A stretch of 64,000 nt of DNA from Flavobacterium sp. M31R6. Lineage in GTDB: Bacteria; Bacteroidota; Bacteroidia; Flavobacteriales; Flavobacteriaceae. The DNA is taken from positions 3,720,001 through 3,784,000 of the forward strand of contig NZ_CP054141.1 of assembly GCF_013284035.1 (NCBI RefSeq), in the 5' to 3' direction. Both the position numbers and the translations under genes were made by a program. The notes below the pieces were generated by a model. It did no database searches. It saw only the letters and a program-made list of their open reading frames with translations, and was not told the origin of the DNA. Position 1 is the stretch's first letter. Each line of letters begins with the position of its first letter. Of the stretch, positions 29,901-38,014 are shown in pieces.

Positions 29901-30176
29901 TACTTTTTTGCTGTCAAAACCAACAAACGTAAATGTCAATATAGCATTTGCAGGTACATCGATTGAGTATTTCCCGTCAAAATCAGAAGAAACTCCTTGT
30001 GCAGCACCTTCTGCTTTAATATTAACTCCAGATAACGGCAGATTATTAGCATCTGTAACAACACCTTGCACCTTAAGCTGTGCATTCATGATACCACAGG
30101 TAAATAGTAAGAACATCAATGGAACCTTTCTGTGGTTTACTTTCCAATGAATCAAGTCGGACAATAATTTTTTCAT
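26988..30176 (-). CDS. SusC-like TonB-dependent transporter
   Basis: 1062 residues. A signal sequence, slightly long at the N-terminus, is followed by a carboxypeptidase-regulatory-like domain (VQGVVTDANNLPLSGVNI), the TonB-box/plug region (EIVVIGYGTQKRGNLNGSVS, then LQGKAAGVSV, LYVIDGVPVSGD and DILKDASATAIYGSRGANGV), and a 22-strand barrel ending in an aromatic residue (TIGLNVEF). It imports mannan oligosaccharides through the outer membrane with its SusD partner. It is the first gene of its operon, preceded by a leader with a candidate promoter. Confidence 0.96.
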   Translation of the reverse strand: MKKLLSDLIHWKVNHRKVPLMFLLFTCGIMNAQLKVQGVVTDANNLPLSGVNIKAEGAAQGVSSDFDGKYSIDVPANAILTFTFVGFDSKKVGVKGSSKLNVTMTSASENLKEIVVIGYGTQKRGNLNGSVSTVKAKDIENLKVVSVDQMLQGKAAGVSVTNNSGAPGSAASVRIRGTTSISGTNEPLYVIDGVPVSGDATGKSTSGRPLAGRDGFSSSGGSGNNAVSPLSMINPSDIESMDILKDASATAIYGSRGANGVIIITTKSGKKGTGRVAYENFTSISNVTNKLDVLTLPEYATLKTDLAKLWGFQTRQEFSHPELLGPGTNWQDEVYRTAISQSHQLSFSGAKDGTSYYLSGSYLDNEGTIINSGLKRYTVRLNLDSKIKSWLRVGGNMSGGITNENITVNQSFSGLISNTLLQSPDIPVRNADGTFAGPPSSEQSVTYYNPVAEALTRENTLVRKNFLGNMYAEADLFKGLKYRIEIAANTEFSENDDFRPSYKWGSQENLLADLDVRRQNWYSTNIKNLLTYDKTFDKHHFTILLGQEANDSHWEGLIASAQGFKTNSIHTLNLADVDNNTVTQYKGSASLSSLFARVIYDFNDKYSITASTRQDVSSKFDPTTDNQKGVFNAISGSWKLSNESFMEGTRQYVDNIKFRLGYGETGNQQIPNNSYSAMLNVQNSGLGSGFLPANYPNPNLVWESLNQTNFGIDFTMLESKLFGSVDFYDKKSEGFLFQVPLPLYLTGGGNQYGGVSAPYSNLGTMSNKGYDITLGYNLKSSGNFNWDTSLVVSHYKNNLDEIANGIILTQEVNTNGYQPVVVTNTTVNNPIGMFYGYKTDGIFKDQATLNSAPIQFGQPVGTGAGETSLGDVKYKDINGDGKIDANDKTFIGNPHPDLTFGFTNNFKYKNFDCSIFLQGSYGNDVMNLTKRAGTTNASLYDNQLVDAMDYYSATNTGSNNPRPIADSANNNLLISDRYVEDGSYIRIQNVTLGYSLPSDVISKFKVTRLRLYGTAQNLLTFTDYSGYDPEIGSFNQNVLLSGIDNGRYPVARTFTIGLNVEF

Positions 30177-30264
30177 AATTAAAATTTGTTAGTTAAGTTT
30201 AATAATTTCCGAAAGGGTAATTCGGCTATTATTATTGGCATTAATAAATATGATTTATAATTAA

Positions 30265-30292
30265 CAAATTTATAACAGTAGTTAACATCAAA
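30265..30292 (-). promoter_or_regulatory. Candidate promoter of the susC operon
   Basis: On the minus strand TTTG (30292-30289), a 16-base spacer and TAAATTTG (30272-30265) match the Bacteroidota -33/-7 consensus, though the spacer is shorter than usual. Transcription would begin near 30258, leaving a leader of about 80 bases before susC. Confidence 0.45.
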
Positions 30293-30431
30293 TTAATATT
30301 ATTATATCATTTCATGATAATATATTTTCAAAATGAAAAATTTAATTACACATAACAAAATTATAATCAGAATTTTTTAAATTATTACTATTTAATACCT
30401 ATAATATATGTCATATAATTAATTTTAAAAT

Positions 30432-30470
30432 AAAAAATGCTTCCTGAAAGACTCTCTCAGGAAGCATTTT
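30432..30470 (-). terminator. Terminator after the AraC-type regulator gene
   Basis: A 14-bp perfect stem (AAAATGCTTCCTGA with TCAGGAAGCATTTT) is followed by T-rich sequence on the minus strand. It insulates the regulator gene from the susC promoter just downstream. Confidence 0.78.
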
Positions 30471-30490
30471 AACAAAAAAACTGAAGTGCG

Positions 30491-31369
30491 TTACAGGATT
30501 CTCTTTAATCCTGAAAAATCATCTCGGTATTGACTAGGGGTACATTTTTTAAAAGCCTTGAAACTTCTATTGAAATTGGCTATGTTATTAAAGCCCGACT
30601 TGAAGGCAACCTCCGAAACACTAAGGTCTTTCTCCACTAACCATCTGGCCGCATAACCGATCCGAATGTCATTAATATAATTGACAAATGTTTTTCCGGT
30701 GCGTTTTTTTATAAATCTATTAAAAGAAATCGTCGTCATGTTCGCCACGCCCGCTACTTCTTCCAGTGATAATTTTTCTGCAAAATTCTTTTGGATATAA
30801 TCATAGATCAATTTCATTTTGTCATACTCTTCAAAAGTATCATTTTCAACGGTAAAAGTTGATAAAAGTCTTTGATTACGGGAGTTTGCGAGATCATATA
30901 ATATGGAGATGATTTCCAAGAAATAATCCATCCCATCCAATTTGGATATCTTTATTAACCTCGGGGTGAGCATTTCGGCTACTTGATTTGAAAATAAAAT
31001 ACCATGTACCGAACGATTAAACATCTCCTTTATAGGTGTCATAATTCGCCTGGACAATAAAAATTCATGAAAAAGATCATTATGAAACTGGATTGTTATT
31101 TCGTGAATATCTTTGTTTTTACATTTATGCTGTTCCCAGCCATGATACAAATTAGGCCCAACCAATACCAACTCTATATCGTCAATCTCTTCTATATTGT
31201 CACCTACAACGCGTTTCACCCCTTTTCCGTTCAATATAAAATTGATTTCAAATTCGGGATGATAATGCACCGGATAATCAAATTCATCTTTAACTCTATC
31301 AAAAACCAAAAAACTATCTTGTGCTGCAAGTGGAACTATTTCTCTATGAAAATTTTTAAAAGCGCTCAT
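30491..31369 (-). CDS. AraC-family transcriptional regulator of the mannan locus
   Basis: 292 residues. The N-terminal half is a cupin-type ligand domain (HYHPEFEINFILNGKGVKRV, then LVLVGPNLYHGWE). The C-terminal half has two helix-turn-helix units: LSLEEVAGVANMTTISFNRF and LSVSEVAFKSGFNNIANFNR, with the terminal TPSQYRDD block. It has no membrane segment, so it would sense a cytoplasmic ligand, perhaps mannobiose or mannosyl-glucose. It lies between the susC operon (same strand, downstream) and the GH26 operon (divergent), and it is the only DNA-binding regulator in the locus. Confidence 0.9.
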   Translation of the reverse strand: MSAFKNFHREIVPLAAQDSFLVFDRVKDEFDYPVHYHPEFEINFILNGKGVKRVVGDNIEEIDDIELVLVGPNLYHGWEQHKCKNKDIHEITIQFHNDLFHEFLLSRRIMTPIKEMFNRSVHGILFSNQVAEMLTPRLIKISKLDGMDYFLEIISILYDLANSRNQRLLSTFTVENDTFEEYDKMKLIYDYIQKNFAEKLSLEEVAGVANMTTISFNRFIKKRTGKTFVNYINDIRIGYAARWLVEKDLSVSEVAFKSGFNNIANFNRSFKAFKKCTPSQYRDDFSGLKRIL

Positions 31370-31647
31370 AATTCATTTTTTTATTTGCAATAATAAGATA
31401 TAAAATTGACAAAATAATATTAATCCAAAAGATGTTATTACTATATCTTTGAAAAATGGATTTATGTATTTTAAACTAAAAATATCATTAAAAAATACAA
31501 ATCATTTTAAAGAGGTTATTTTTTTAATATTTTGACAAAAAATTAATAAAAACATAAAATTTTAACTTTAAAATTTTAATCATTTGATATTCAATTCGAA
31601 TCGATCTTGATTATATTTTAAGCTAATAAAAACTCATTACAATAGAT

Positions 31648-32793
31648 ATGACAAAAACGAACTATATATTCTCACTTTTTTTAACTTTTAGTACATTTTA
31701 CTCCTCTTACTCACAGAGCAGTGATACTAAATTATCATTATCTGACAAAAAAGCTACAAAAAATACCATACAGTTATATCAAAATTTATACAAAACAGCC
31801 AATAAAGGAATATTATTTGGTCATCAAGATGATTTGGCTTATGGTGTAAACTGGAAATACGAAGAAGGAAGAAGCGATGTAAAAGATGTTGTTGGAGACT
31901 ATCCAGCAGTTTATGGATGGGATTTAGGAGGACTTGAAACTAAGTCAGATAAAAACATAGACGGTGTTCCTTTTGACAAAATGAGACAATACATCATTGA
32001 CGGATACAACAGAGGAGGCATTATCACTATTAGTTGGCATTCTAATAATCCTTTAACAGATGGAAATGCTTGGGACACTACTCCAAAATCATTAGCTTCG
32101 GCTTTACCTGGAGGTCAAAGTCATGAAAAATACAAAGCTTGGTTAGACGAAGCTGCAAAATACATCTTAACTTTAAAGGATAAAAAAGGCAATTTAATTC
32201 CTTTGTTGTATCGCCCGTTTCATGAACTTACCGGAACTTGGTTTTGGTGGTGCAAAAACAATGGAAGTCCGGAAGAGTTTAAAAAACTTTGGAAATTCAC
32301 TATTGATTATTTCCAAAAGAAAGGCGTTCATAATTTAATATATGTGTACAATACCGCCGATTTTAATTCTAGAGAAGATTTCTTGGAATACTATCCGGGT
32401 CCCGAATATGCTGATATTTTAAGTTTTGACAAATACATTTACAACGACCCTTTGAAGGATAATTCGTTTGTGGAAAATTGCCAAAGACAATTTGGAATAA
32501 TAGACCAAATTGCCAAAGAGCAACATAAAATCATTGCTTTTGCAGAAACAGGTTATGAGGCCATTCCTTATGACAAATGGTGGACAGACACTTTGATGAA
32601 AGCAATGGGATCCTACAAAATATCCTATGTGTTAGTTTGGAGAAATCACGGCTGGCAAGAGAAAGAACAAAAAATGCATTATTATGCACCGTTCAAAGGA
32701 CAAGTAAGTGAAAAAGATTTTATTCAATTTTACAATCTAGATAATACTCTTTTTGAAAAAGATGCCGCAAAAATAAACCTTTATAAAAAATAA
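31648..32793 (+). CDS. GH26 beta-1,4-mannanase (secreted or periplasmic)
   Basis: 381 residues with a signal peptide (SSYSQS, about residue 22) and no lipid-attachment cysteine. The GH26 fold is shown by acid/base Glu193 in YRPFHELTGTWFWW and nucleophile Glu300 in IIAFAETGYEAIP, plus GITISWHSNNPL-type and YPGPEYADILSFDKY segments. It hydrolyses beta-1,4-mannan chains, and periplasmic GH26 enzymes of this kind often release mannobiose. It heads the plus-strand operon and ends four bases before the transporter gene, which fits mannobiose production directly coupled to import. Confidence 0.93.
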   Translation: MTKTNYIFSLFLTFSTFYSSYSQSSDTKLSLSDKKATKNTIQLYQNLYKTANKGILFGHQDDLAYGVNWKYEEGRSDVKDVVGDYPAVYGWDLGGLETKSDKNIDGVPFDKMRQYIIDGYNRGGIITISWHSNNPLTDGNAWDTTPKSLASALPGGQSHEKYKAWLDEAAKYILTLKDKKGNLIPLLYRPFHELTGTWFWWCKNNGSPEEFKKLWKFTIDYFQKKGVHNLIYVYNTADFNSREDFLEYYPGPEYADILSFDKYIYNDPLKDNSFVENCQRQFGIIDQIAKEQHKIIAFAETGYEAIPYDKWWTDTLMKAMGSYKISYVLVWRNHGWQEKEQKMHYYAPFKGQVSEKDFIQFYNLDNTLFEKDAAKINLYKK

Positions 32794-32797
32794 AACC

Positions 32798-34213
32798 ATG
32801 ACAACAAACCCCAAGAAAGTAATGGATAGTAAAATCAGTTTAAAAGAAAAAGTTGGTTACGGATTAGGAGATGCCGCTTCCTCCATGTTTTGGAAAATTT
32901 TCAGCATGTATCTTATGTTTTTTTACACCGATGTCTTTGGGATAGCGCCTGCCGTGGTTGGAACCATGTTCTTGATTACCCGTATCTGGGATTCCTGCTT
33001 CGATCCATTGGTTGGAATTATTGCAGACCGTACCAAAAGCCGTTGGGGAAAATTCAGGCCTTATTTATTGTGGACGGCAATTCCATTTGCCATAATTGGA
33101 GTACTGACTTTTTACACTCCAGATTTTGACGAAAAAGGAAAAATAATATATGCATACGTTACTTATTCCTTAATGATGATGATCTATTCTATCATTAATG
33201 TGCCATACGCTTCCTTGCTGGGGGTAATGTCTGGTGACCGAAAAGAACGCACAACCCTTTCCTCCTATCGTATGGTTTTTGCCTTCGGCGGAAGTTTATT
33301 GGCTCTTTGGTTAATTGAACCATTAGTAAATCATTTTGGTGGAAGTTTAAGCTCCAAAACAGGCTGGTTATATACCATAATCGTTTTTGGAATCATTACT
33401 ACGATATTCTTTTGGTCTTGTTTTTTCTTAACAAAAGAAAGAGTACTCCCTATAAATGATGAAAAACCAAATTTAAAAGAAGATTTAAACGATCTTCTTA
33501 AAAACAGACCTTGGTGGATTTTATTAGGTGCGGGAATTGGCGCTTTGGTATTCAATTCAATCCGTGATGGGGCTGCAGTTTATTATTTCAAATATTATGT
33601 AAGCAGTACCGTGAGTTATAGTTTCAACATTTTGGGAGAAAATTTTGCAATGACTCCAACCACACTTTATCTGGTATTGGGACAAGCCGCAAACATCATC
33701 GGTGTGATTGCAGCCACTCCGATTGCTAACAAAATTGGTAAAAAGAAAACTTTTTTTGGTGCTATGGCACTTGCTGCAATCTTAAGTATCTTTTTCTATT
33801 ATATCGGAAAAGAGAACATCGTACTTATCATGGTTTTCCAAGTAATGATTAGTATTTGTGCAGGTTGCATCTTCCCATTAATCTGGTCTATGTATGCTGA
33901 TAGTGCTGATTACTCCGAGTGGAAACAAGGAAGAAGAGCTACTGGTCTTATCTTTTCGGCTTCCTCAATGTCTCAAAAATTTGGTTGGACAATCGGTGGG
34001 GCTGCAACAGGATGGCTTTTAGGGTACTTTGGCTTCCAAGCAAACGTAGTGCAAACTATCACTGCACAAAACGGAATATTATTAATGCTGAGCATTCTTC
34101 CGGCAATTGCTGCAGCACTATCTGTACTTTTCATCCTATTCTACCCATTATCCGAAGAAAAACTGCAGACCATTGAAGACGAACTTAATCACAAAAGAAA
34201 TTTAAACAAATAA
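32798..34213 (+). CDS. GPH-family sugar symporter (MelB-like), probable mannobiose importer
   Basis: 471 residues with about 12 membrane segments. Family features include YGLGDAASSMFWKIFSMYLM, RIWDSCFDPLVGIIADRTKS with RWGKFRPYLLW, and NVPYASLLGVMSGDRKERT. Glycoside-pentoside-hexuronide transporters carry disaccharides with a cation across the inner membrane. The position between a GH26 mannanase and the GH130 phosphorylase points to mannobiose. A downstream ATG at 32822 could also start translation, because the first eight residues are poorly conserved-looking. Confidence 0.9.
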   Translation: MTTNPKKVMDSKISLKEKVGYGLGDAASSMFWKIFSMYLMFFYTDVFGIAPAVVGTMFLITRIWDSCFDPLVGIIADRTKSRWGKFRPYLLWTAIPFAIIGVLTFYTPDFDEKGKIIYAYVTYSLMMMIYSIINVPYASLLGVMSGDRKERTTLSSYRMVFAFGGSLLALWLIEPLVNHFGGSLSSKTGWLYTIIVFGIITTIFFWSCFFLTKERVLPINDEKPNLKEDLNDLLKNRPWWILLGAGIGALVFNSIRDGAAVYYFKYYVSSTVSYSFNILGENFAMTPTTLYLVLGQAANIIGVIAATPIANKIGKKKTFFGAMALAAILSIFFYYIGKENIVLIMVFQVMISICAGCIFPLIWSMYADSADYSEWKQGRRATGLIFSASSMSQKFGWTIGGAATGWLLGYFGFQANVVQTITAQNGILLMLSILPAIAAALSVLFILFYPLSEEKLQTIEDELNHKRNLNK

Positions 34214-34237
34214 TACTTGATTTTAGAAAATTCAGTT

Positions 34238-35431
34238 ATGAGCACTACAAAAATAAATGACGATTTAAAACATATAAAAATCGAACTCGACAAGCAATTC
34301 AATACTTTAATTCAAACAAAAAACGAACCACAAGACGGTATTGGAAACGGAATATACACTCGCTACAAAAACCCAGTTTTAACAGCCGCACACACACCGC
34401 TGGAATGGAGATTTGATTTTAATCCAAATACAAATCCATTGTTTTTGGAGAGAATTGCCATAAACGCCACATTCAATGCCGGAGCCATAAAATGGAATGA
34501 CAAATACATCCTTGTTGCCCGCGTGGAAGGTGCCGACAGGAAATCATTCTTTGCTATTGCCGAAAGCCCAAATGGTGTTGACAATTTCAAATTTTGGGAT
34601 AAACCTTGCGTGATTCCGCAAACGGAAGAACCAGACACCAATGTGTATGACATGCGCTTAATTGCCCATGAAGACGATTGGATTTATGGAATTTTCTGCA
34701 CCGAAAGAAAAGATCCATCAGCGCCAAAAGGCGACACCAGTACTGCTATTGCCAATGCCGGAATTGTACGCACCAAAGATTTAATCAACTGGGAAAGATT
34801 ACCCGATTTGATTTCGAATACAGGACAACAAAGAAATGTAGTTTTGCATCCAGAATATGTAAACGGAAAATATGCTTTATACACTCGTCCACAAGATGGT
34901 TTCATTGATGTAGGAAACGGTGGGGGAATTGGACTTGGCTTCGTGGAAGACATGACCAATCCTGTCGTAAATGAAGAAAAAATCATTTACGGAAAACAAT
35001 ATCATACTGTATATGAATTGAAAAATGGTCTTGGACCAGCTCCTATCAAAACTGAAAAAGGTTGGTTGCATTTAGCCCACGGTGTTCGTAATACTGCCGC
35101 CGGTTTGCGCTATACACTGTACATGTTCATGACGGATTTGAATGATATTGCAAAAGTAACACATGCTCCTGCCGGACACTTTATGGCACCAGAAGGCATT
35201 GAAAGAGTTGGAGATGTTTCCAATGTTTTATTTTCTAATGGATGGATTGAAGATAAAGATGGTACTGTTTATATCTATTATGCTTCTTCAGATACCAGAA
35301 TGCACGTAGCGGTTTCATCTGTGGATAAACTGGTGGATTATGTTATCAATTCTCCAGAAGACACTTTTACATCTGCAGGTTCTGTCAATACAATTATCAA
35401 GCAAGTGAATAAAAACAAAGAAATTTCATAA
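34238..35431 (+). CDS. GH130 4-O-beta-D-mannosyl-D-glucose phosphorylase
   Basis: About 397 residues and no signal peptide, so cytoplasmic. The frame is open from a TTG at 34217, but the ATG at 34238 (MSTTKIND) is the better start. GH130-type segments include RYKNPVLTAAHTPLEWRFDF, KYILVARVEGADRKSFF, VYDMRLIAHEDDWIYGIF and GPAPIKTEKGWLHLAHGV. It cleaves mannosyl-glucose with phosphate to mannose-1-phosphate and glucose. The adjacent epimerase and transporter give the same gene set as the Bacteroides fragilis mannan pathway, which supports the MGP assignment over other GH130 specificities. Confidence 0.92.
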   Translation: MSTTKINDDLKHIKIELDKQFNTLIQTKNEPQDGIGNGIYTRYKNPVLTAAHTPLEWRFDFNPNTNPLFLERIAINATFNAGAIKWNDKYILVARVEGADRKSFFAIAESPNGVDNFKFWDKPCVIPQTEEPDTNVYDMRLIAHEDDWIYGIFCTERKDPSAPKGDTSTAIANAGIVRTKDLINWERLPDLISNTGQQRNVVLHPEYVNGKYALYTRPQDGFIDVGNGGGIGLGFVEDMTNPVVNEEKIIYGKQYHTVYELKNGLGPAPIKTEKGWLHLAHGVRNTAAGLRYTLYMFMTDLNDIAKVTHAPAGHFMAPEGIERVGDVSNVLFSNGWIEDKDGTVYIYYASSDTRMHVAVSSVDKLVDYVINSPEDTFTSAGSVNTIIKQVNKNKEIS

Positions 35432-35433
35432 TT

Positions 35434-36618
35434 GTGCAAACCGATTTAAAAAATCTAAAAATAGAACTAAAGTTGGAGCTTCAAAGTATTCTTTCCTATT
35501 GGATGGAAAATACAATTGACACTAAAAATGGAGGTTTTATTGGTCAAATAGATTACAATAACACTAAAAATGAAGAAGCAGAAAAAGGGTCTGTATTAAA
35601 TGCAAGATTGCTATGGACCTTTTCTGCTGCATATAAAATTTCAAATAACAAAGAACATTTAGAAATCGCAAAACGTGCTTTTGAATACATTTCGGAACAC
35701 TTTTACGACACTGAATTTGGAGGCATTTTTTGGAGTATCAATTATGACGGGACTCCAAAAGACACCAAAAACCAAATTTATGCTTTGGCCTTTACCATTT
35801 ATGGATTGAGCGAATATTATTCAATTTCCAAAGATGATAAAGCCTTGCAAATAGCCATTTCCTTGTATCAAAAAATTCAAAAACACAGTTACGACTCCTC
35901 AAAAGGCGGTTACCTTGAAGCTTTTACCCGTGACTGGCAACCTATTGAAGATTTACGCTTGAGCGAAAAAGACGCCAACGAAAAGAAAACAATGAATACC
36001 CATTTGCATATCGTTGAAGGATATGCTAATTTATATACGGTTTGGAAAGACGAATCGTTACGAAAGGTCATTATTGAATTATTGGAAACCATCGAAAAAT
36101 ATTTCATCAATACCGAAACAGGTCATTTACGATTGTTTTTTGATGAAAATTGGATAGAAAAGAAAGACGTTATCTCCTATGGTCACGACATTGAAGCAGC
36201 TTGGCTTTTATTGCAATGTGCCGAAATTTCAGGAGATTCAACATTAATTGCCAATTATAAAAAACATGCCATTCAAATTGCTGAAGTTACCAAAGAAGGA
36301 ATTGACTCAGATGGCGGATTATGGTATGAATACAATCCAGAAACCAAAGAATTGATGGCCGAAAAACACTGGTGGCCACAAGCCGAATTGATGATTGGCT
36401 ACTTTACTGTCTGGCAACTTTCCGGAGAACAAGAGTACCTGAACATTGTTTTCAAAAACTGGGACTTCACACAAAAGTATATTATTGACAAAGAAAAAGG
36501 AGAATGGTTTTGGGGAGTCTATGCTGATTATTCAACCATGGAAAAAGACAAAGCCGGATTCTGGAAATGCCCTTATCACAATAGCAGAGCATGCATTGAA
36601 TTAATTCACAGAATTTAA
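35434..36618 (+). CDS. AGE-family epimerase, probable mannobiose/cellobiose 2-epimerase
   Basis: 394 residues with an (alpha/alpha)6-barrel sequence pattern of the N-acylglucosamine 2-epimerase family: NGGFIGQIDYN, KGSVLNARLLWTFSAAY, NTHLHIVEGYANLY, VISYGHDIEAAWLLLQ and KHWWPQAELMIGYF carry the conserved arginine and histidines of cellobiose 2-epimerases. The start codon is GTG at 35434, two bases after the GH130 stop, with no strong Shine-Dalgarno, so translation is likely coupled. It turns Man-Man into Man-Glc, the substrate of the preceding phosphorylase. Confidence 0.92.
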   Translation: MQTDLKNLKIELKLELQSILSYWMENTIDTKNGGFIGQIDYNNTKNEEAEKGSVLNARLLWTFSAAYKISNNKEHLEIAKRAFEYISEHFYDTEFGGIFWSINYDGTPKDTKNQIYALAFTIYGLSEYYSISKDDKALQIAISLYQKIQKHSYDSSKGGYLEAFTRDWQPIEDLRLSEKDANEKKTMNTHLHIVEGYANLYTVWKDESLRKVIIELLETIEKYFINTETGHLRLFFDENWIEKKDVISYGHDIEAAWLLLQCAEISGDSTLIANYKKHAIQIAEVTKEGIDSDGGLWYEYNPETKELMAEKHWWPQAELMIGYFTVWQLSGEQEYLNIVFKNWDFTQKYIIDKEKGEWFWGVYADYSTMEKDKAGFWKCPYHNSRACIELIHRI

Positions 36619-36626
36619 AAGACAAC

Positions 36627-37859
36627 ATGAAAAACCTATTTCTTAAAAGCATAGTCTTCAGCACAATAATAGCATTAAGCAGTTGTTCCAAAGACGATCC
36701 GGCACCCGATCCGGTTGTGGTCATTCCACCAGTAGTGGTTACTGATGTGCTAACAACACAGAACGTAAAAACTTATATGGTCGACAAAAATGCGACTGCA
36801 GAAACTACTGCGTTATTTTACAACTTAAAGAAATTGGCTAAAACCAAATTTGCCATTGGTCAGCAAGATGCTTTTAATGGTTTTTACAATAATGGTTCTT
36901 CATCTGAATCAGACATAAAAAAAACAACAGGTTATGACCCCGCGCTCTTGGGTTCTGATTTTATGTTTATTACCGATAAAAGTAATAATAGTCAGGCCGA
37001 TAATTGGTTTTACCAACAGGAAATTATTATAACGAATGATGTCAAAGAAGCCTATGCCAAAGGAATGATTAACACTTTTTCTTGGCACATAAGAGAACCT
37101 AATAAAGAGGATAGCTTTTATGCCGCCGATATGACCACGGAACAAAAAACTACAGCCTTCAAGAGTATTTTACCTGGTGGTGTAAATAATGCTTGGTATA
37201 AAACGAAACTGGATAAAGTAGCCAGTGTGGTATCCAATTTAAAAGGTTCCAAAGGAGAATTGATTCCGATTATTTTCAGGCCTTTTCATGAATTTGACGG
37301 AAGCTGGTTTTGGTGGGGAGCTGATTTCTGCTCGCAAGAAGATTACAAAGCTGCTTATCAATTTACCGTTGAATATTTAAGAGATACCAAAGGAGTTCAT
37401 AACATTTTATATGCCTTTTCTCCTGATAACTCCTATGCTACCTCGACCAATTATTTGAACCGATATCCCGGTGATGCTTATGTAGATGTTTTGGGTATGG
37501 ACAATTATGGCGATTTGAACAACCAAGGTCAAACAGGAGCTGACAAGGCTACTGCCAAGTTAAAAATGCTATCAGATTTAGCCACAACCAAAGTAAAAAT
37601 TGCCGCAATGACCGAAACAGGTTATCGAGTTACAGCAACTATTGCACCTGTGACCAATTGGTTCTCAACTTATCTGTACAGTACGCTAACAGCAAATAGC
37701 ATCCAAATAAGTTATGTTATGTTTTGGAATAATAATCTAGATGGTTATTATGTTCCTATTCCGACAGCATCGAATGCGGCAGATTTTAAAACTTTTGCAA
37801 CCAAATCAAAATCGGCTTTGGTGAATACGTTACCAAGTATGTATGTTTTACCAAATTAA
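36627..37859 (+). CDS. GH26 beta-mannanase, surface lipoprotein
   Basis: 410 residues. The signal ends at a lipobox (LSSC, Cys20) followed by KDDPAP, an acidic surface-export type sequence, then a proline/valine-rich linker (about 25-40). The catalytic domain has acid/base Glu222 in FRPFHEFDGSWFWW and nucleophile Glu330 in KIAAMTETGYRV. It is only distantly similar to the first GH26 of the operon. A membrane-anchored, probably surface-exposed mannanase would make oligosaccharides for SusC/SusD import, while the other GH26 works after import. Confidence 0.92.
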   Translation: MKNLFLKSIVFSTIIALSSCSKDDPAPDPVVVIPPVVVTDVLTTQNVKTYMVDKNATAETTALFYNLKKLAKTKFAIGQQDAFNGFYNNGSSSESDIKKTTGYDPALLGSDFMFITDKSNNSQADNWFYQQEIIITNDVKEAYAKGMINTFSWHIREPNKEDSFYAADMTTEQKTTAFKSILPGGVNNAWYKTKLDKVASVVSNLKGSKGELIPIIFRPFHEFDGSWFWWGADFCSQEDYKAAYQFTVEYLRDTKGVHNILYAFSPDNSYATSTNYLNRYPGDAYVDVLGMDNYGDLNNQGQTGADKATAKLKMLSDLATTKVKIAAMTETGYRVTATIAPVTNWFSTYLYSTLTANSIQISYVMFWNNNLDGYYVPIPTASNAADFKTFATKSKSALVNTLPSMYVLPN

Positions 37860-37912
37860 TCCAAGCAACATATTTTAAAAAATTTGCAGTAAATAAGATC
37901 CAAAACGGAATG

Positions 37913-38000
37913 CCCTAGCCCTGATAGCAGTGAAAATCCTTTTTTGAGGTTTTTTCAACCGAGAAAAAGATTGCAACGAATAGCAGGAAACAGCTCCTAA
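37913..38000 (+). repeat. Structured dispersed repeat, family B, copy 1
   Basis: CCCTAGCCCTGATAGCAGTGAAAATCC-type start (shown in parts: CTAGCCCTGATAGCAG, then TGAAAATCCTTTTT), a loop, and AAAAAGATTGCAACGAATAGC followed by AACAGCTCCTAAAA. It shares the ordered blocks GATAGCAGTGAAAATCCTTT and AAGATTGCAACG with 58556-58690. It lies between the GH26 and GH5_7-like genes. Confidence 0.7.
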
Positions 38001-38014
38001 AAATTAAATTAATT

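Noticed and set aside
31444..31451. TATCTTTG as promoter of the GH26 operon
   Set aside because: It fits TAnnTTTG but lies nearly 200 bases before the start codon and has no TTG at a suitable distance; in AT-rich DNA this match may be chance.
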